From Candidatus Omnitrophota bacterium (lineage in GTDB: Bacteria; Omnitrophota; Omnitrophia; Omnitrophales; Aquincolibacteriaceae), in the NCBI GenBank assembly GCA_903884815.1, contig CAISGE010000080.1, forward strand, positions 1 to 33,394: a stretch of 33,394 bases of DNA, in the 5' to 3' direction. The notes beneath the pieces are model-generated. The model was given only the letters and a program-made list of their open reading frames with translations. It searched no databases and was not told the DNA's origin. Below are positions 1 through 8,137 of the stretch, piece by piece. Position 1 is the stretch's first letter; each line of letters opens with the position of its first letter. The position numbers and the translations under genes are program-made.

Positions 1-117
1 AATAGTTTGGAGTCGTTTTTCGAGGTTTTAAGCGCTCGTTTTTAAAACGACTTAACGCAACGATTCAAAATCAGGACCGTTCTCGTGAAAATAAACCGTT
101 TTTCAGCAGCCTGCTAG
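1..117. mobile_element. Probable terminal segment of an insertion element (partial)
   Basis: Bases 98-117 read GTTTTTCAGCAGCCTGCTAG, the exact reverse complement of 33324-33343 at the other end of the window. No gene is visible in 1-117. I infer that this is the outer end of an insertion element whose body lies left of the window and whose terminal inverted repeat ends at 117. The family is not identified because no transposase is visible. The sequence inside the repeat differs from that on the right, as expected if one is a left end and the other a right end. Confidence 0.5.
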
Positions 118-204
118 GAGGTGGTTAAGGGTTAAAGATAGCTGTTTCAAAATTCCGGAAAGGGCTACTTGATCTCTGGATAGCACCGAATAGGGAAGGT
201 TTCA

Positions 205-233
205 TTGTGCCGCAACTGTTTTTTTGATATAGT
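205..233 (+). promoter_or_regulatory. Candidate sigma-70-type promoter of ychF
   Basis: TTGTGC at 205-210 is followed by a 17-base spacer and TATAGT at 228-233. This would start transcription near 240, just before the inverted repeat at 244-284. The -35 match is weak and the -10 match good. Inferred from spacing only. Confidence 0.4.
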
Positions 234-243
234 GCCGGCCGCT

Positions 244-284
244 ATCCCAACTCTATATTTCTTTTTATAAAAGACAGTTGGGAT
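244..284 (+). promoter_or_regulatory. Leader inverted repeat before ychF
   Basis: ATCCCAACT (244-252) and AGTTGGGAT (276-284) are perfect 9-base complements around a 23-base AT-rich loop. With the predicted promoter, the hairpin would sit at the 5' end of a leader of about 88 nt. It could protect the transcript, regulate it or be a protein operator. No U-run follows, so it is not an intrinsic terminator. Confidence 0.45.
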
Positions 285-327
285 TGCTCCAATTTCAACT
301 TCGTTTAAATTAATAGGTATTGAGACT

Positions 328-1422
328 ATGGGATTCAAATGCGGGATCGTCGGCCTCCCTAACGTCGGCAAATCAACGATTTTCAATGCGATCGCCAAGG
401 CGCATGCCGCGGCATCAAACTACCCCTTTTGCACCATTGAGCCGAACGTGGGCATGGTGCCGGTCCCGGACCCGCGTCTCTGGGAGTTGAGCAGGCTTTA
501 CAAACCCCAAAAGACAACACCCACGACGGTGGAGTTTTATGATATCGCGGGCCTTGTGGCCGGCGCGTCGAAAGGCGAAGGCCTCGGCAATCAGTTTCTC
601 GGGCATATCAAGGAAGTGGAAGCCATCCTTCACGTCGTCCGCTGCTTTGAAGATCCCAACATCGTCCATGTTTCGGGCACGATCGATCCCGCGCGGGATA
701 TTGACGTGATCGACACGGAACTTTGTTTGAAGGACCTGGATACCATCAATACCCGCTACGACAAGACCGATAAGCTCGCGCGAAGCGGCGACAAGGAATC
801 CAAGGAAAGGATGCCGGTCTACGAGAAGGTCAAAAAAGCCCTTGAAGACGGAACGCCGCTCCGGAGCCTCGGGCTCACTGACGAAGAGAAAAAACTCGTG
901 AAGGATCTGGCCTTTCTCACCTTGAAGCCCGTGCTTTATTGCGCGAATGTGGCGGAAAAGGATCTTCCAGGAGGCGGCCCCTTTGTCGAGCTGCTGCGGC
1001 AGCGCGCCGCCAAGGAAAAAGCCGAAGTGGTAGTGATCTCCGGAAAAGTGGAGTCCGAACTGATCGATCTTTCCGAGGAGGACCAGCAAGTGTTCCTCAA
1101 AGACCTGGGCCTCGAAGAGCCGGGCCTCAATTCCCTGATCCGTACCGGTTATACGGCGCTTCAGCTCATCACCTACTTCACGGCCGGCGAAAAAGAAGTA
1201 CGGGCCTGGACTGTTCGCAAAGGCTCGAAAGCGCCCCAGGCCGCGGGCGTTATCCATTCTGATTTTGAGCGCGGGTTTATCCGCGCCGAGGTTATGCGTT
1301 ACGAAGACCTTCTCAAGTACGGCTCCCAGCCGGCGGTGAAGGAAAAAGGCCTGCTCCGCGTCGAAGGAAAAGAATACGAGACCCAGGACGGGGACGTCAT
1401 GCTTTTCCGCTTTAGCGTCTAG
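328..1422 (+). CDS. ychF: Redox-regulated ATPase YchF/OLA1 (Obg family)
   Basis: This is a ribosome-associated P-loop ATPase of the Obg/YchF family, implicated in translation and oxidative-stress response. The G1 motif GLPNVGKST is at residues 9-17, and the G3 motif plus glycine-rich switch DIAGLVAGASKGEGLGNQF is near residues 72-90. The usual G4 NKxD is replaced by an NVAEKD-type sequence, the known reason YchF prefers ATP over GTP. The C-terminus is the TGS domain, ending in the typical GDVMLFRF. Length is 364 aa against about 363 in E. coli, so the gene is complete. The ATG at 328 gives the family-typical N-terminus, although no Shine-Dalgarno precedes it. It stands alone, about 130 bases before the next gene. 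Confidence 0.97.
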   Translation: MGFKCGIVGLPNVGKSTIFNAIAKAHAAASNYPFCTIEPNVGMVPVPDPRLWELSRLYKPQKTTPTTVEFYDIAGLVAGASKGEGLGNQFLGHIKEVEAILHVVRCFEDPNIVHVSGTIDPARDIDVIDTELCLKDLDTINTRYDKTDKLARSGDKESKERMPVYEKVKKALEDGTPLRSLGLTDEEKKLVKDLAFLTLKPVLYCANVAEKDLPGGGPFVELLRQRAAKEKAEVVVISGKVESELIDLSEEDQQVFLKDLGLEEPGLNSLIRTGYTALQLITYFTAGEKEVRAWTVRKGSKAPQAAGVIHSDFERGFIRAEVMRYEDLLKYGSQPAVKEKGLLRVEGKEYETQDGDVMLFRFSV

Positions 1423-1550
1423 TCGTTTCACACGCTTCCACGCAATTATTCCGTCGTTTTTCCTCAAGGCAGGGATTTTCCTCCGGTTCATAATTAAGAA
1501 TACCTGGCCGTTAATGAGGATGCGTTCCCAAAGATTAATGGGGCTCCGAA

Positions 1551-2951
1551 ATGGAAACACAAAATAAAAAAACAGGTCCGTGTCCGTTGTGTGCCGTGCC
1601 TCTGGAAGAAGTCTGCTCCCAAGGATTGACCGTTCAGCGGTGTCCCCGTTGCAAGGGATTTATCCTCGCTCAGGACAAAATAAACCATCCGCATCTTGTG
1701 ACGTTCGGGGAGGAATCGGAAGCGGCGGCGCTCCAGGCTATCAACGAACTTCAGTGCCCCTGCGACGGTGCGAAAATGATGCCCTCGAAGCTTCCCGGAC
1801 ACCGCGATCTCGAGGTCCATGTTTGTCCGGAATGTAACGGAGCCTGGATTGACGCGAGGAAACTCTTTGCCAGCTCGAATCGGATCGAAACGAAAAAATT
1901 GACCCAAAGATCCCTTTTAGCATATTCGGGCATTGTTTTTTTAGTAGCGGTTCTGGTCTTAATGGTCCGCCTTATCCCGGCGTGGCTTCTTCAGCATTGC
2001 GGGGCGGAGACGCTCAAGGGCCTCTGTATCGTCTCCGGCGTGATGATCTGCGTGAGCCTTTTCGGGGCCGGTTTGGCGAGTCAGGAAATGGGGTCCTGCG
2101 CCAGCGGCGGTTGTTGCTCTGCGCGGATCGGAGCGGGCATCGCTTCCCTGATCGGCAGTAAAGCCTGGGGGATCTTAGCCGGCTTTTTCCTTTTAGCGGC
2201 ACTGATGTTTTTTATAACGTGGACGCAACATCCCGATAAAGCCGTGAGTCCGGATGATCTCTATTTGAAGGAGAAAGGCCTAAGCTCCATGCCCTTGCAT
2301 TTGAAGCAGCCGAGAAGTCAGGATAACGCGTGGGAAAAGCTCTACCGGGAAACGGACGATCTTCTTCAAGCCAAAAAGTACGACGAAGCTTTGGTAATTT
2401 CCGTGAAAGCGCTAGAAGTCGCTGAACAGATGAAGGGCCGGGAGGACCTTGATGTCGCTCAGACTCTCGAGCAAACTTCAGACATATATCTGTTTCAGCG
2501 CAAGTATGCGGAAGCCCAACCCTTCTTAGAGCGTGCGCTAAAAATCCGGGAAGGACTTCTCGGCCCGAACCACTGGGAAGTCGCGGACACGTTAAGAGAT
2601 TGGGCGCGTTTGCAGGCTTGGCAAAAAGACTATTTGCAGGCGGAAGCTATCTACAAACGATTGGTCGCGATCGATGAAATAAAAAGGAGCCAACCCTTTC
2701 AAGGATTATCCTATTTAGCAGAGGATCTCCGAGACCTGGGATGGGTTTGCAGAAATCAGGAAAAGTATGCGGAAGCGGAACTTTTTTACAAGCAGAGCTT
2801 AAAGATTTTGGAAAACCGTCCCAAAGAAAATCACTTGATGATAGCAACTATTTTTAAGGACATGTCAGTTTTGTGTCGCGAGACAGGACGGGTTAAAGAA
2901 GCTGATGAGTACGAGCAGCAAGCGGTACGTATTCAATCTGCTGAAAAATAA
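1551..2951 (+). CDS. Zinc-ribbon, three-TM, TPR membrane protein
   Basis: Function is unknown, but the architecture is clear. Two TFIIB-like zinc ribbons occupy residues 11-101: CPLC (11-14) pairs with CPRC (31-34), and CPC (69-71) pairs with CPECNGAW (92-99). Three hydrophobic segments follow at roughly 122-145, 155-175 and 205-225. The last 200 residues are helical TPR-type repeats with phrases such as 'A.P.L.RAL.IRE' and 'YAEAELFYKQSLKI'. The TPR part is probably soluble and used for protein-protein contact at the membrane. Cysteine clusters also lie between TM2 and TM3 (CASGGCC). Domain identification rests on motif recognition, and no substrate or pathway can be named. Confidence 0.8.
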   Translation: METQNKKTGPCPLCAVPLEEVCSQGLTVQRCPRCKGFILAQDKINHPHLVTFGEESEAAALQAINELQCPCDGAKMMPSKLPGHRDLEVHVCPECNGAWIDARKLFASSNRIETKKLTQRSLLAYSGIVFLVAVLVLMVRLIPAWLLQHCGAETLKGLCIVSGVMICVSLFGAGLASQEMGSCASGGCCSARIGAGIASLIGSKAWGILAGFFLLAALMFFITWTQHPDKAVSPDDLYLKEKGLSSMPLHLKQPRSQDNAWEKLYRETDDLLQAKKYDEALVISVKALEVAEQMKGREDLDVAQTLEQTSDIYLFQRKYAEAQPFLERALKIREGLLGPNHWEVADTLRDWARLQAWQKDYLQAEAIYKRLVAIDEIKRSQPFQGLSYLAEDLRDLGWVCRNQEKYAEAELFYKQSLKILENRPKENHLMIATIFKDMSVLCRETGRVKEADEYEQQAVRIQSAEK

Positions 2952-3086
2952 TGAGGGGAGCGCTTTTGCTGGCGCTATAGATCAGAATGGAGAATGGTGA
3001 AAAGCCCTCAAGTCTGTACCCCGCGCGCCTTTCGCAATACTAAATCATAGATAAACCGATAGAGATGCTCTAAAATACCCCCCATT

Positions 3087-3773
3087 ATGAAAAATCCTTT
3101 TTATTCAATATACCGTGACTTCAGGGCTTGCTTTGAGCGTGACCCTGCTGCCCGGACGCCGTTCGGCGCGCTGGAAGTGATCTTTCTCTATGCCGGGTTG
3201 CACGCGGTTCTTCTTTACCGAATCGCGCATGTGCTTTACACCCTGCGTATTCCTTTTATTCCGCGGCTCATTTCCCAGATCGCGAGGTTCCTCACCGGTG
3301 TGGAGATCCATCCCGGAGCGAAGATCGCCCCCGGTATTTTTATCGATCATGGCATGGGGGTGGTGATCGGCGAGACGACCGAGATCGGTGAAAATGTGAC
3401 AATCTATCAGGGCGTAACGCTCGGCGGCACGGGGAAGGAACGCGGCAAGCGTCATCCGACGATCGGGAACAACGTGGTGGTTGGTGTGGGCGCGAAAGTT
3501 CTGGGAAATATAAGGATCGGCAATCATGTGAAGATCGGTGGCGGATCGGTCGTGATCCATCCCGTACCGGATGATTGCACGGTCGTGGGCGTTCCGGCCG
3601 AGATCGTACGGATCGACGGCAAGAGGCCTGAGGAAGTCGATCTCGAACACGGCGACTTGCCGGATCCTGTTCGGGAGCTCAAGAATCGGGTGTTGGAACT
3701 CCAAAAAGAAGTCGAGGCCCTTGAGACGTTCCATAAGGGGCAGAACCTTAAAAAGGACTCGCGTACGGTGTAA
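3087..3773 (+). CDS. cysE: Serine O-acetyltransferase
   Basis: It transfers acetyl from acetyl-CoA to L-serine to form O-acetylserine, the carbon acceptor for sulfide in cysteine synthesis. The 228-residue protein is the short SAT type. A helical N-terminus (LYRIAHVLY) precedes a left-handed beta-helix of hexapeptide repeats from about residue 75 ([18 protein letters not shown]), with the conserved [20 protein letters not shown] loop and the GVPAEIV end of the helix. A charged helix follows, probably a coiled coil ([18 protein letters not shown]). No Shine-Dalgarno is present and C-rich bases precede the ATG, while TAAAAT at 3071-3076 lies only 10 bases upstream, so the message may be leaderless. 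The stop codon lies inside a heptamer-repeat hairpin. The cysC gene at 24.3 kb belongs to the same sulfur theme. Confidence 0.95.
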   Translation: MKNPFYSIYRDFRACFERDPAARTPFGALEVIFLYAGLHAVLLYRIAHVLYTLRIPFIPRLISQIARFLTGVEIHPGAKIAPGIFIDHGMGVVIGETTEIGENVTIYQGVTLGGTGKERGKRHPTIGNNVVVGVGAKVLGNIRIGNHVKIGGGSVVIHPVPDDCTVVGVPAEIVRIDGKRPEEVDLEHGDLPDPVRELKNRVLELQKEVEALETFHKGQNLKKDSRTV

Positions 3774-3819
3774 GGCGCACGGCGTATCTTCGCCGTACTC
3801 CGTACCCCGTACGCCTTAC
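3763..3819. repeat. Hairpin-forming tandem heptamer repeat at the cysE stop
   Basis: CCGTAC occurs three times with an exact period of seven bases (3793, 3800, 3807). The arm GTAAGGCG (3770-3777) pairs with CGCCTTAC (3812-3819), and ACGGCG (3779-3784) pairs with CGCCGT (3791-3796) around a TATCTT loop. The cysE stop codon TAA (3771-3773) is inside the left arm. A fragment related to the right arm, GTACCCCGCGCGCC, also occurs at 3016-3029. The whole resembles a dispersed intergenic element rather than a plain terminator, because no U-run follows. Confidence 0.6.
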
Positions 3820-3826
3820 TAGATTT

Positions 3827-4240
3827 ATGAAAAAAGGAAAGATCTACTCCGACGGAGGCGCGCGGGGAAATCCGGGGCCTGCCGCGATCGGAGCGCTCGT
3901 TTGTGACGAGCAGGATAACACGCTGACCGATCACGGTGAGACGATCGGGGATGCCACCAATAATGTCGCCGAATACACGGCGGTCGTGCGGGGGTTGACG
4001 CTCGCGGCGGAACTGGGTATTACGGAGGCGGATTATTTTCTCGACAGTGAGCTGGTGGCACGCCAACTTTCCGGGATTTACCGGCTCAAGGCCGAGCATC
4101 TCAAGCCGTTCTTTATTCGGGTCAAGGAGTTGGAGAAAAAGTTCAAACGTGTGACTTATTTTCATCTCCCGCGCGAACATCCGAAGATCAAACATGTAGA
4201 CCGACTCGTGAACCTCGCGCTCGATAGGGCGGCATTTTAA
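3827..4240 (+). CDS. RNase HI-like protein (RVT_3 type)
   Basis: This 137-residue protein has the ribonuclease H fold. The first catalytic Asp is in YSDGGARGNPGPAA (residues 7-20), the Glu is in NNVAEYTAV, the third acidic residue is in FLDSELVARQL, and the final Asp is in the C-terminal HVDRLVNLALD. The family cleaves RNA in RNA/DNA hybrids, and all four metal-binding acids appear present. It lacks the basic protrusion of E. coli RNase HI, matching the archaeal/Sso-like and reverse-transcriptase-like RNase H group. The ATG lies just after the heptamer repeat, with no Shine-Dalgarno. Whether it is the main RNase H of the cell cannot be judged here. Confidence 0.88.
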   Translation: MKKGKIYSDGGARGNPGPAAIGALVCDEQDNTLTDHGETIGDATNNVAEYTAVVRGLTLAAELGITEADYFLDSELVARQLSGIYRLKAEHLKPFFIRVKELEKKFKRVTYFHLPREHPKIKHVDRLVNLALDRAAF

Positions 4241-4280
4241 AGAGGCGCGGGATACGGTTCGGGATACCCGGAGGCTGATC

Positions 4281-4640
4281 ATGACGCAAATAGGATACAT
4301 TCTCTTGGGACTGACCGCCGGGGTGTTCGGCGGGATGTTCGGCATCGGAGGCGGGACAATCTTGATCCCGGCGATGGTGTTTTTTTTCGGATTGACGCAG
4401 CATCAAGCTCAGGGAACGACCTTGGCCATCATGGTGCCGCCGATCGGACTGCTTGCGGCCTGGCGTTATTACCAAAGCGGGAACGTGAAACTGGGCATGG
4501 CGGCTTTGATCTGCGCCGGATTTCTCGTGGGAGGATATCTGGGGGCTAATTTTGTGCAGAATATTCCCGAACTTTTAATGAAAAGGATGTTCGGTGTTTT
4601 TTTAATGGTGGTGGCTTTGAAAATGATCCTTACGAAATAA
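4281..4640 (+). CDS. Half-length TauE/SafE-family membrane protein
   Basis: At 119 aa with about four hydrophobic segments, it is half the usual length of about 250 aa. The repeat signature GLTAGVFGGMFGIGGGTILIPAM is at residues 10-32, and QHQAQGTTLAIM follows. The TauE/SafE family exports sulfite, sulfoacetate or similar small anions, and the family consists of two inverted repeats. Single-repeat versions exist and presumably dimerise. A good Shine-Dalgarno (GGAGG at 4269-4273) precedes the ATG and the C-terminus VALKMIL looks natural, so it is probably not a broken gene. A full-length member lies at 24933-25685. The substrate is unknown. Confidence 0.85.
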   Translation: MTQIGYILLGLTAGVFGGMFGIGGGTILIPAMVFFFGLTQHQAQGTTLAIMVPPIGLLAAWRYYQSGNVKLGMAALICAGFLVGGYLGANFVQNIPELLMKRMFGVFLMVVALKMILTK

Positions 4641-4677
4641 ACGCAGTCGTTTTTTCTATATAACCTCAGGAGGTATT

Positions 4678-6201
4678 ATGAAGGTTTCATTAGCGTCTTT
4701 GACGCGTTCCGCGGCCAAAGCGGATCTTTTTATAGCCGGGCATTTTAAAGGGGAGAAAGATCTTAAGGCGCTCCGGAAGATCGATCCCGTGTTCGCGCGG
4801 GCTGCGGAAGCGGCCATCTCGAAGAAACGATTCGAAGGAAAAGCGGGCGAGGTTTTCAGCTCCTATCAGGCGGGATACCATCAAGCACCTGAAATGCTTT
4901 TGTTGGGGCTTGGCGATAAAAAAGAGATCACCGCCGCTTCTTTAAGAAAAGCAGTGGGAACTTTGATCGGAACGGCCAACGGCCGGAAGGCGAAGTCCGT
5001 TCGCGTGTTGCTGGACTCTTTTCTGACTGATGCGGTTCCGGTCGAAGAGACGGCAAAGATCTTCACCGAAATCTCGATCTTGGCGACCTATAAGTTCACG
5101 CAATATAAGACCAAGAAAAAAGACGATCCGGCGAAAGCTCCGGAATCCTTGGAGCTTGTGACTGAAAAGAAGGAATGGGTTGCAGAGCTCCGGCCGGCGA
5201 TAACGCGCTCCGAAAAGATCGCCAAGGCAGTGATTTACGCCCGGGATCTGAACAATGAGCCCGCGAACGTGATGACGCCGCCGCGTTTGGCCGAAGAAGC
5301 CAAAAAGCTCGCGGCCGCGAAGAAGATCGAATGCCAGCTGATCGAGCTCGAAGAACTCAAGAAGCTCGGAATGAACGGGATCCTGGCCGTGAACCAGGGG
5401 AGCGTGACGCCTCCGGTCCTGATCGTCATGGAATATGGCGAGGAGCACAAGGATAAGGGGACGGTATGCCTCGTGGGAAAAGGCGTGACATTTGATACGG
5501 GCGGTATTTCCATCAAGCCCTCCAAGGGCATGGAAGAAATGAAATACGACAAGTCCGGCGCGATCGCGGTCGTGGCGACGATGGGACTTGTGGCGGACCT
5601 GAAACTGCCGCTTCATATTGTGGGCCTCGCGCCCGCGGTGGAAAATAATGTCGCGAACGATCCGACGCGGCCTGGGGACATCATCCGGATGTATAACGGG
5701 AAAACCGTGGAAGTGATGAACACCGACGCGGAAGGCCGACTCATCCTTGCCGATGCCCTCTCCTATTGCGAAACGTTCAAGCCGACGGCGATCATCGATG
5801 TGGCGACCTTGACGGGAATGTGCCATCACACGTTCGGGGACAAGACTTGCGGGATACTCGGGACAGATCAGAAACTGATCGATGCGGTCCGGAAGGCCGG
5901 TGAAACGGTTGGCGAGCGCTGCTGGCAGCTTCCGCTTTGGGAAGAATACGGAGAAGCCGTCAAATCCCATCACTCAGACCTCAAGAATGTCGGCGATGGT
6001 TATGCCGGAACGATTACCGCGGCGATGTTCCTGAAGGAATTCGTTCCGGGGAAGACGCCGTGGATCCACCTCGATATCGCCGGGACGGCCTGGTGTACGG
6101 CGAATCGCTTTGATTGTCCCAAGGGCGCGAACGGGTTCGGAGTTCGGCTTTTCGTTGAATTGCTCTCGAGCTGGAGCCCGGAAAACATCTCAAAGAAGTA
6201 A
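4678..6201 (+). CDS. pepA: Leucyl aminopeptidase (M17)
   Basis: This is a cytosolic dizinc/dimanganese aminopeptidase that removes N-terminal residues from peptides. The 507-residue length fits the family. The divergent N-terminal macro-like domain spans about 1-170. The catalytic domain shows KGVTFDTGGISIKP near 265, KYDKSGA near 288 (metal and catalytic lysine region), the M17 signature NTDAEGRLILADAL near 348-361, and ATLTGM. Conserved metal ligands K, D and E are all visible. A strong AGGAGG Shine-Dalgarno sits six bases before the ATG. A short inverted repeat GGCCGTT/AACGGCC (6233-6239, 6258-6264) follows the gene. PepA homologues in some bacteria also bind DNA; nothing here tests that. 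Confidence 0.97.
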   Translation: MKVSLASLTRSAAKADLFIAGHFKGEKDLKALRKIDPVFARAAEAAISKKRFEGKAGEVFSSYQAGYHQAPEMLLLGLGDKKEITAASLRKAVGTLIGTANGRKAKSVRVLLDSFLTDAVPVEETAKIFTEISILATYKFTQYKTKKKDDPAKAPESLELVTEKKEWVAELRPAITRSEKIAKAVIYARDLNNEPANVMTPPRLAEEAKKLAAAKKIECQLIELEELKKLGMNGILAVNQGSVTPPVLIVMEYGEEHKDKGTVCLVGKGVTFDTGGISIKPSKGMEEMKYDKSGAIAVVATMGLVADLKLPLHIVGLAPAVENNVANDPTRPGDIIRMYNGKTVEVMNTDAEGRLILADALSYCETFKPTAIIDVATLTGMCHHTFGDKTCGILGTDQKLIDAVRKAGETVGERCWQLPLWEEYGEAVKSHHSDLKNVGDGYAGTITAAMFLKEFVPGKTPWIHLDIAGTAWCTANRFDCPKGANGFGVRLFVELLSSWSPENISKK

Positions 6202-6283
6202 CTGCGGGCCGGGGTTAAGAATTTCCTTGAAAGGCCGTTAGATAGCGTGGAAACAGAAACGGCCATTTAGGGAGATAGTTACC

Positions 6284-6724
6284 ATGAAAAAAATTCTTTC
6301 TTGTTCGATCGTATTTTTGATGATCTTTACGGTCTCATCCACGTCGGCCTTCGCGGTAGGCGGCAAAGAATTCGGGGCTTCGCTCCTCATACCGACCACC
6401 GGTCAAGCCATGAACGGTGAGTTCCGGACCACAAAGTCTAAGATCATGCTGGGCGTTGAAGTGGCGGCTATTACCACCACGGTCCTGCTTGCGACGCTTG
6501 CAAGCGGAGGTGTTTTTTGGGCGGGTCTTGGTCCCTTAATTGCCAACCACGCATGGAGCGCTGCAGACGCGTACAAAAGCGCAAGGAAAGGCGACAAAAA
6601 CGATCCTTATATCCAGCAACAGCTTTCTTCGGCTCAGCGAACTCTGGACGTGTCCCGTCAGAACCGTTTTGACCGGGAATCCGACATTCGCCAGAGGATT
6701 CTGAACGCCAGCGAACAAAAATAA
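6284..6724 (+). CDS. Small secreted or membrane-associated protein, unknown
   Basis: I do not recognise this 146-residue protein. It has a clear signal peptide (KKILSCSIVFLMIFTVSSTSAFA, cleavage likely after about residue 24). One or two hydrophobic stretches follow (AAITTTVLLATLASGGVFWAGLGPLI, about residues 60-86), and the tail is charged and glutamine-rich (YIQQQLSSAQRTLDVSRQN), probably helical. A Shine-Dalgarno-like AGGGAGA precedes the ATG. An intrinsic terminator at 6758 ends the unit, so it is likely monocistronic or the last gene after pepA. It does not show the TIGR04073 pattern of the three other small secreted proteins. Confidence 0.7.
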   Translation: MKKILSCSIVFLMIFTVSSTSAFAVGGKEFGASLLIPTTGQAMNGEFRTTKSKIMLGVEVAAITTTVLLATLASGGVFWAGLGPLIANHAWSAADAYKSARKGDKNDPYIQQQLSSAQRTLDVSRQNRFDRESDIRQRILNASEQK

Positions 6725-6757
6725 AAAAGTCGCTCTTTGATTTTTTAATGTTCGGAC

Positions 6758-6786
6758 AGGCCTGGTCCTCGTGACCAGGCCTTTTT
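6758..6786 (+). terminator. Intrinsic terminator
   Basis: A perfect 10-base stem, AGGCCTGGTC (6758-6767) with GACCAGGCCT (6773-6782), has a five-base loop and is followed by a T-run (to 6786). It terminates the small secreted protein transcript and separates it from the methyltransferase gene. Confidence 0.9.
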
Positions 6787-6805
6787 CATTTAACGGAAGG
6801 GAATC

Positions 6806-8137
6806 ATGAAAGACAATCAAAGAAGTCTCATCCTCTCGCAGCTGCGCATGGCCAGCGAGGTCTGGCAGGGAGTGGTCAAAGACCCCATGCCTTCGGACCG
6901 CTGGCTGGCGCGCTATTTTTATCAGAACCGGAAAAAAGTCGGGTCTCGGGACAGGAAATTCCTCTCCGAAACGATCTACGCGATCTTCCGTCACAAGAGC
7001 TTTCTGGAGGCCTGGGTCGAGAAGGCCAAACCCCGTCCGATCATGAGCGAGGCTGAGAGGGCGGAATGCCTCTGCCTTTTTGCCGCGGCGAAGGAAGGTC
7101 TCGTGACGAAGGAGGATTTCCGCAATGTCTTCCTCCAAAAAGAAAAGGTCTATGCCGCGCTCCGGGAGCATCTTCTTCCTGAGGATCAGGGGCCGAAATC
7201 CAAAGAAGAGATGATGGCCCTTCTTTATTCTTTTCCCCTTTGGCTTGTTCAACGCTGGGTGGGAGTGTTTGGGGTGCATGAAACCGAACGTCTGCTCGGT
7301 TTTTTCCAGCAGAGACCGCTTCTTGTGCTTCGTGCCAATACGCTTAAGATCAGCCGGAAAAAGCTCGTGGACATGTTCCGTCGTTACGGCGTCGAAGCCA
7401 ACCAGACGGTTCGCTCTTATTTCGGGCTTATCTTGCAGGAAAGGCGCAACGTGTTTGATACACCCGCATTTCGGGATGGATGGTTTGAGGTCCAGGATGA
7501 GGGGAGCCAGATGGTCTGCCAGACTATGGACCCTCAGCCGGGAGAAACCATTTGGGATGTCTGCGCGGGCGGCGGCGGGAAAAGCCTTCTTCTTGCGGCT
7601 ATGATGGAGAACAAGGGACGTATCGTGGCGACGGACCTTCGCGCTTATAAGCTTGAAGAACTGAAGAAACGCGCGAAGCGGGCCGGGGTTTTCAATGTAT
7701 TTCCCGCGGAGCTGGAGCGCATGGGGGAACTGAAGCTCGCCCTGCGGGGGTTTGACAGGATCCTCGTGGATTCTCCTTGTTCCGGGACCGGGACTCTGGG
7801 CCGTAATCCTGACGCCAAGTGGAAGCTGGCCCCCGCGTGGTTCGAGGCGCTCCCCAAGGAGCAGCTTTCAATTCTCGAAAAAGCTTTGCCCTATCTCGCG
7901 AAACACGGCAAACTATATTACGCAACGTGCTCGGTGGAAGCGGCCGAGAACGAGAATGTCGCGGCGGCGTTCCTTGCGGCGCACCCGGAGCTTGAAAGCG
8001 TTCCCTGCGGTGAGGGGGGCGAAAAATTCTTCAAACTTTGGCCGCCCGAAAGCGGAACGGATGGATTTTTTCTCGCGGTTTTTAAATATGCCGGTCAAGA
8101 GCCCACGGAGGGGAAGAAAACATGGAAAAAAAAGTAG
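6806..8137 (+). CDS. RsmB/NOP2/Sun-family RNA m5C methyltransferase
   Basis: It is a SAM-dependent cytosine-5 methyltransferase acting on RNA, most likely 16S rRNA as in RsmB. Its 443 aa match RsmB (about 430). The first 150 residues are helical and probably a NusB-like RNA-binding domain. The Rossmann domain shows VQDEGSQMVCQTM before the SAM site DVCAGGGGKSLLL near 250, motif IV DSPCSGTGTLGRNPDAKW near 321, and the catalytic TCSVEAAEN near 374. Both conserved cysteines, the nucleophile in TCS and the release cysteine in PCS, are present. A GGAAGGG Shine-Dalgarno lies before the ATG. The 3' end overlaps the next gene by 16 bases, suggesting translational coupling. The exact rRNA position cannot be told from sequence. 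Confidence 0.93.
   Translation: MKDNQRSLILSQLRMASEVWQGVVKDPMPSDRWLARYFYQNRKKVGSRDRKFLSETIYAIFRHKSFLEAWVEKAKPRPIMSEAERAECLCLFAAAKEGLVTKEDFRNVFLQKEKVYAALREHLLPEDQGPKSKEEMMALLYSFPLWLVQRWVGVFGVHETERLLGFFQQRPLLVLRANTLKISRKKLVDMFRRYGVEANQTVRSYFGLILQERRNVFDTPAFRDGWFEVQDEGSQMVCQTMDPQPGETIWDVCAGGGGKSLLLAAMMENKGRIVATDLRAYKLEELKKRAKRAGVFNVFPAELERMGELKLALRGFDRILVDSPCSGTGTLGRNPDAKWKLAPAWFEALPKEQLSILEKALPYLAKHGKLYYATCSVEAAENENVAAAFLAAHPELESVPCGEGGEKFFKLWPPESGTDGFFLAVFKYAGQEPTEGKKTWKKK

Larger units (their letters stand above)
118..327. other. Non-coding stretch upstream of ychF
   Basis: I see no gene here. The stretch holds a candidate promoter and a leader hairpin, listed separately. No clear Shine-Dalgarno sequence precedes the ychF ATG. 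Confidence 0.5.

Noticed and set aside
415..1560. Long minus-strand open frame opposite ychF (381 codons)
   Set aside because: It is antisense to a clearly identified gene, has no recognisable protein features, and arises from GC-rich codon bias.
4281..4640. Half-length TauE/SafE protein as a broken gene
   Set aside because: Good ribosome-binding site, natural C-terminus and no downstream second-half remnant before pepA.
4942..5973. Minus-strand open frame opposite pepA
   Set aside because: Same reason: histidine- and arginine-rich shadow translation with no motif.
6284..6724. Fourth TIGR04073-like protein
   Set aside because: It shares a signal peptide and size only; the core RGL-N and G-x3-G pattern is missing.
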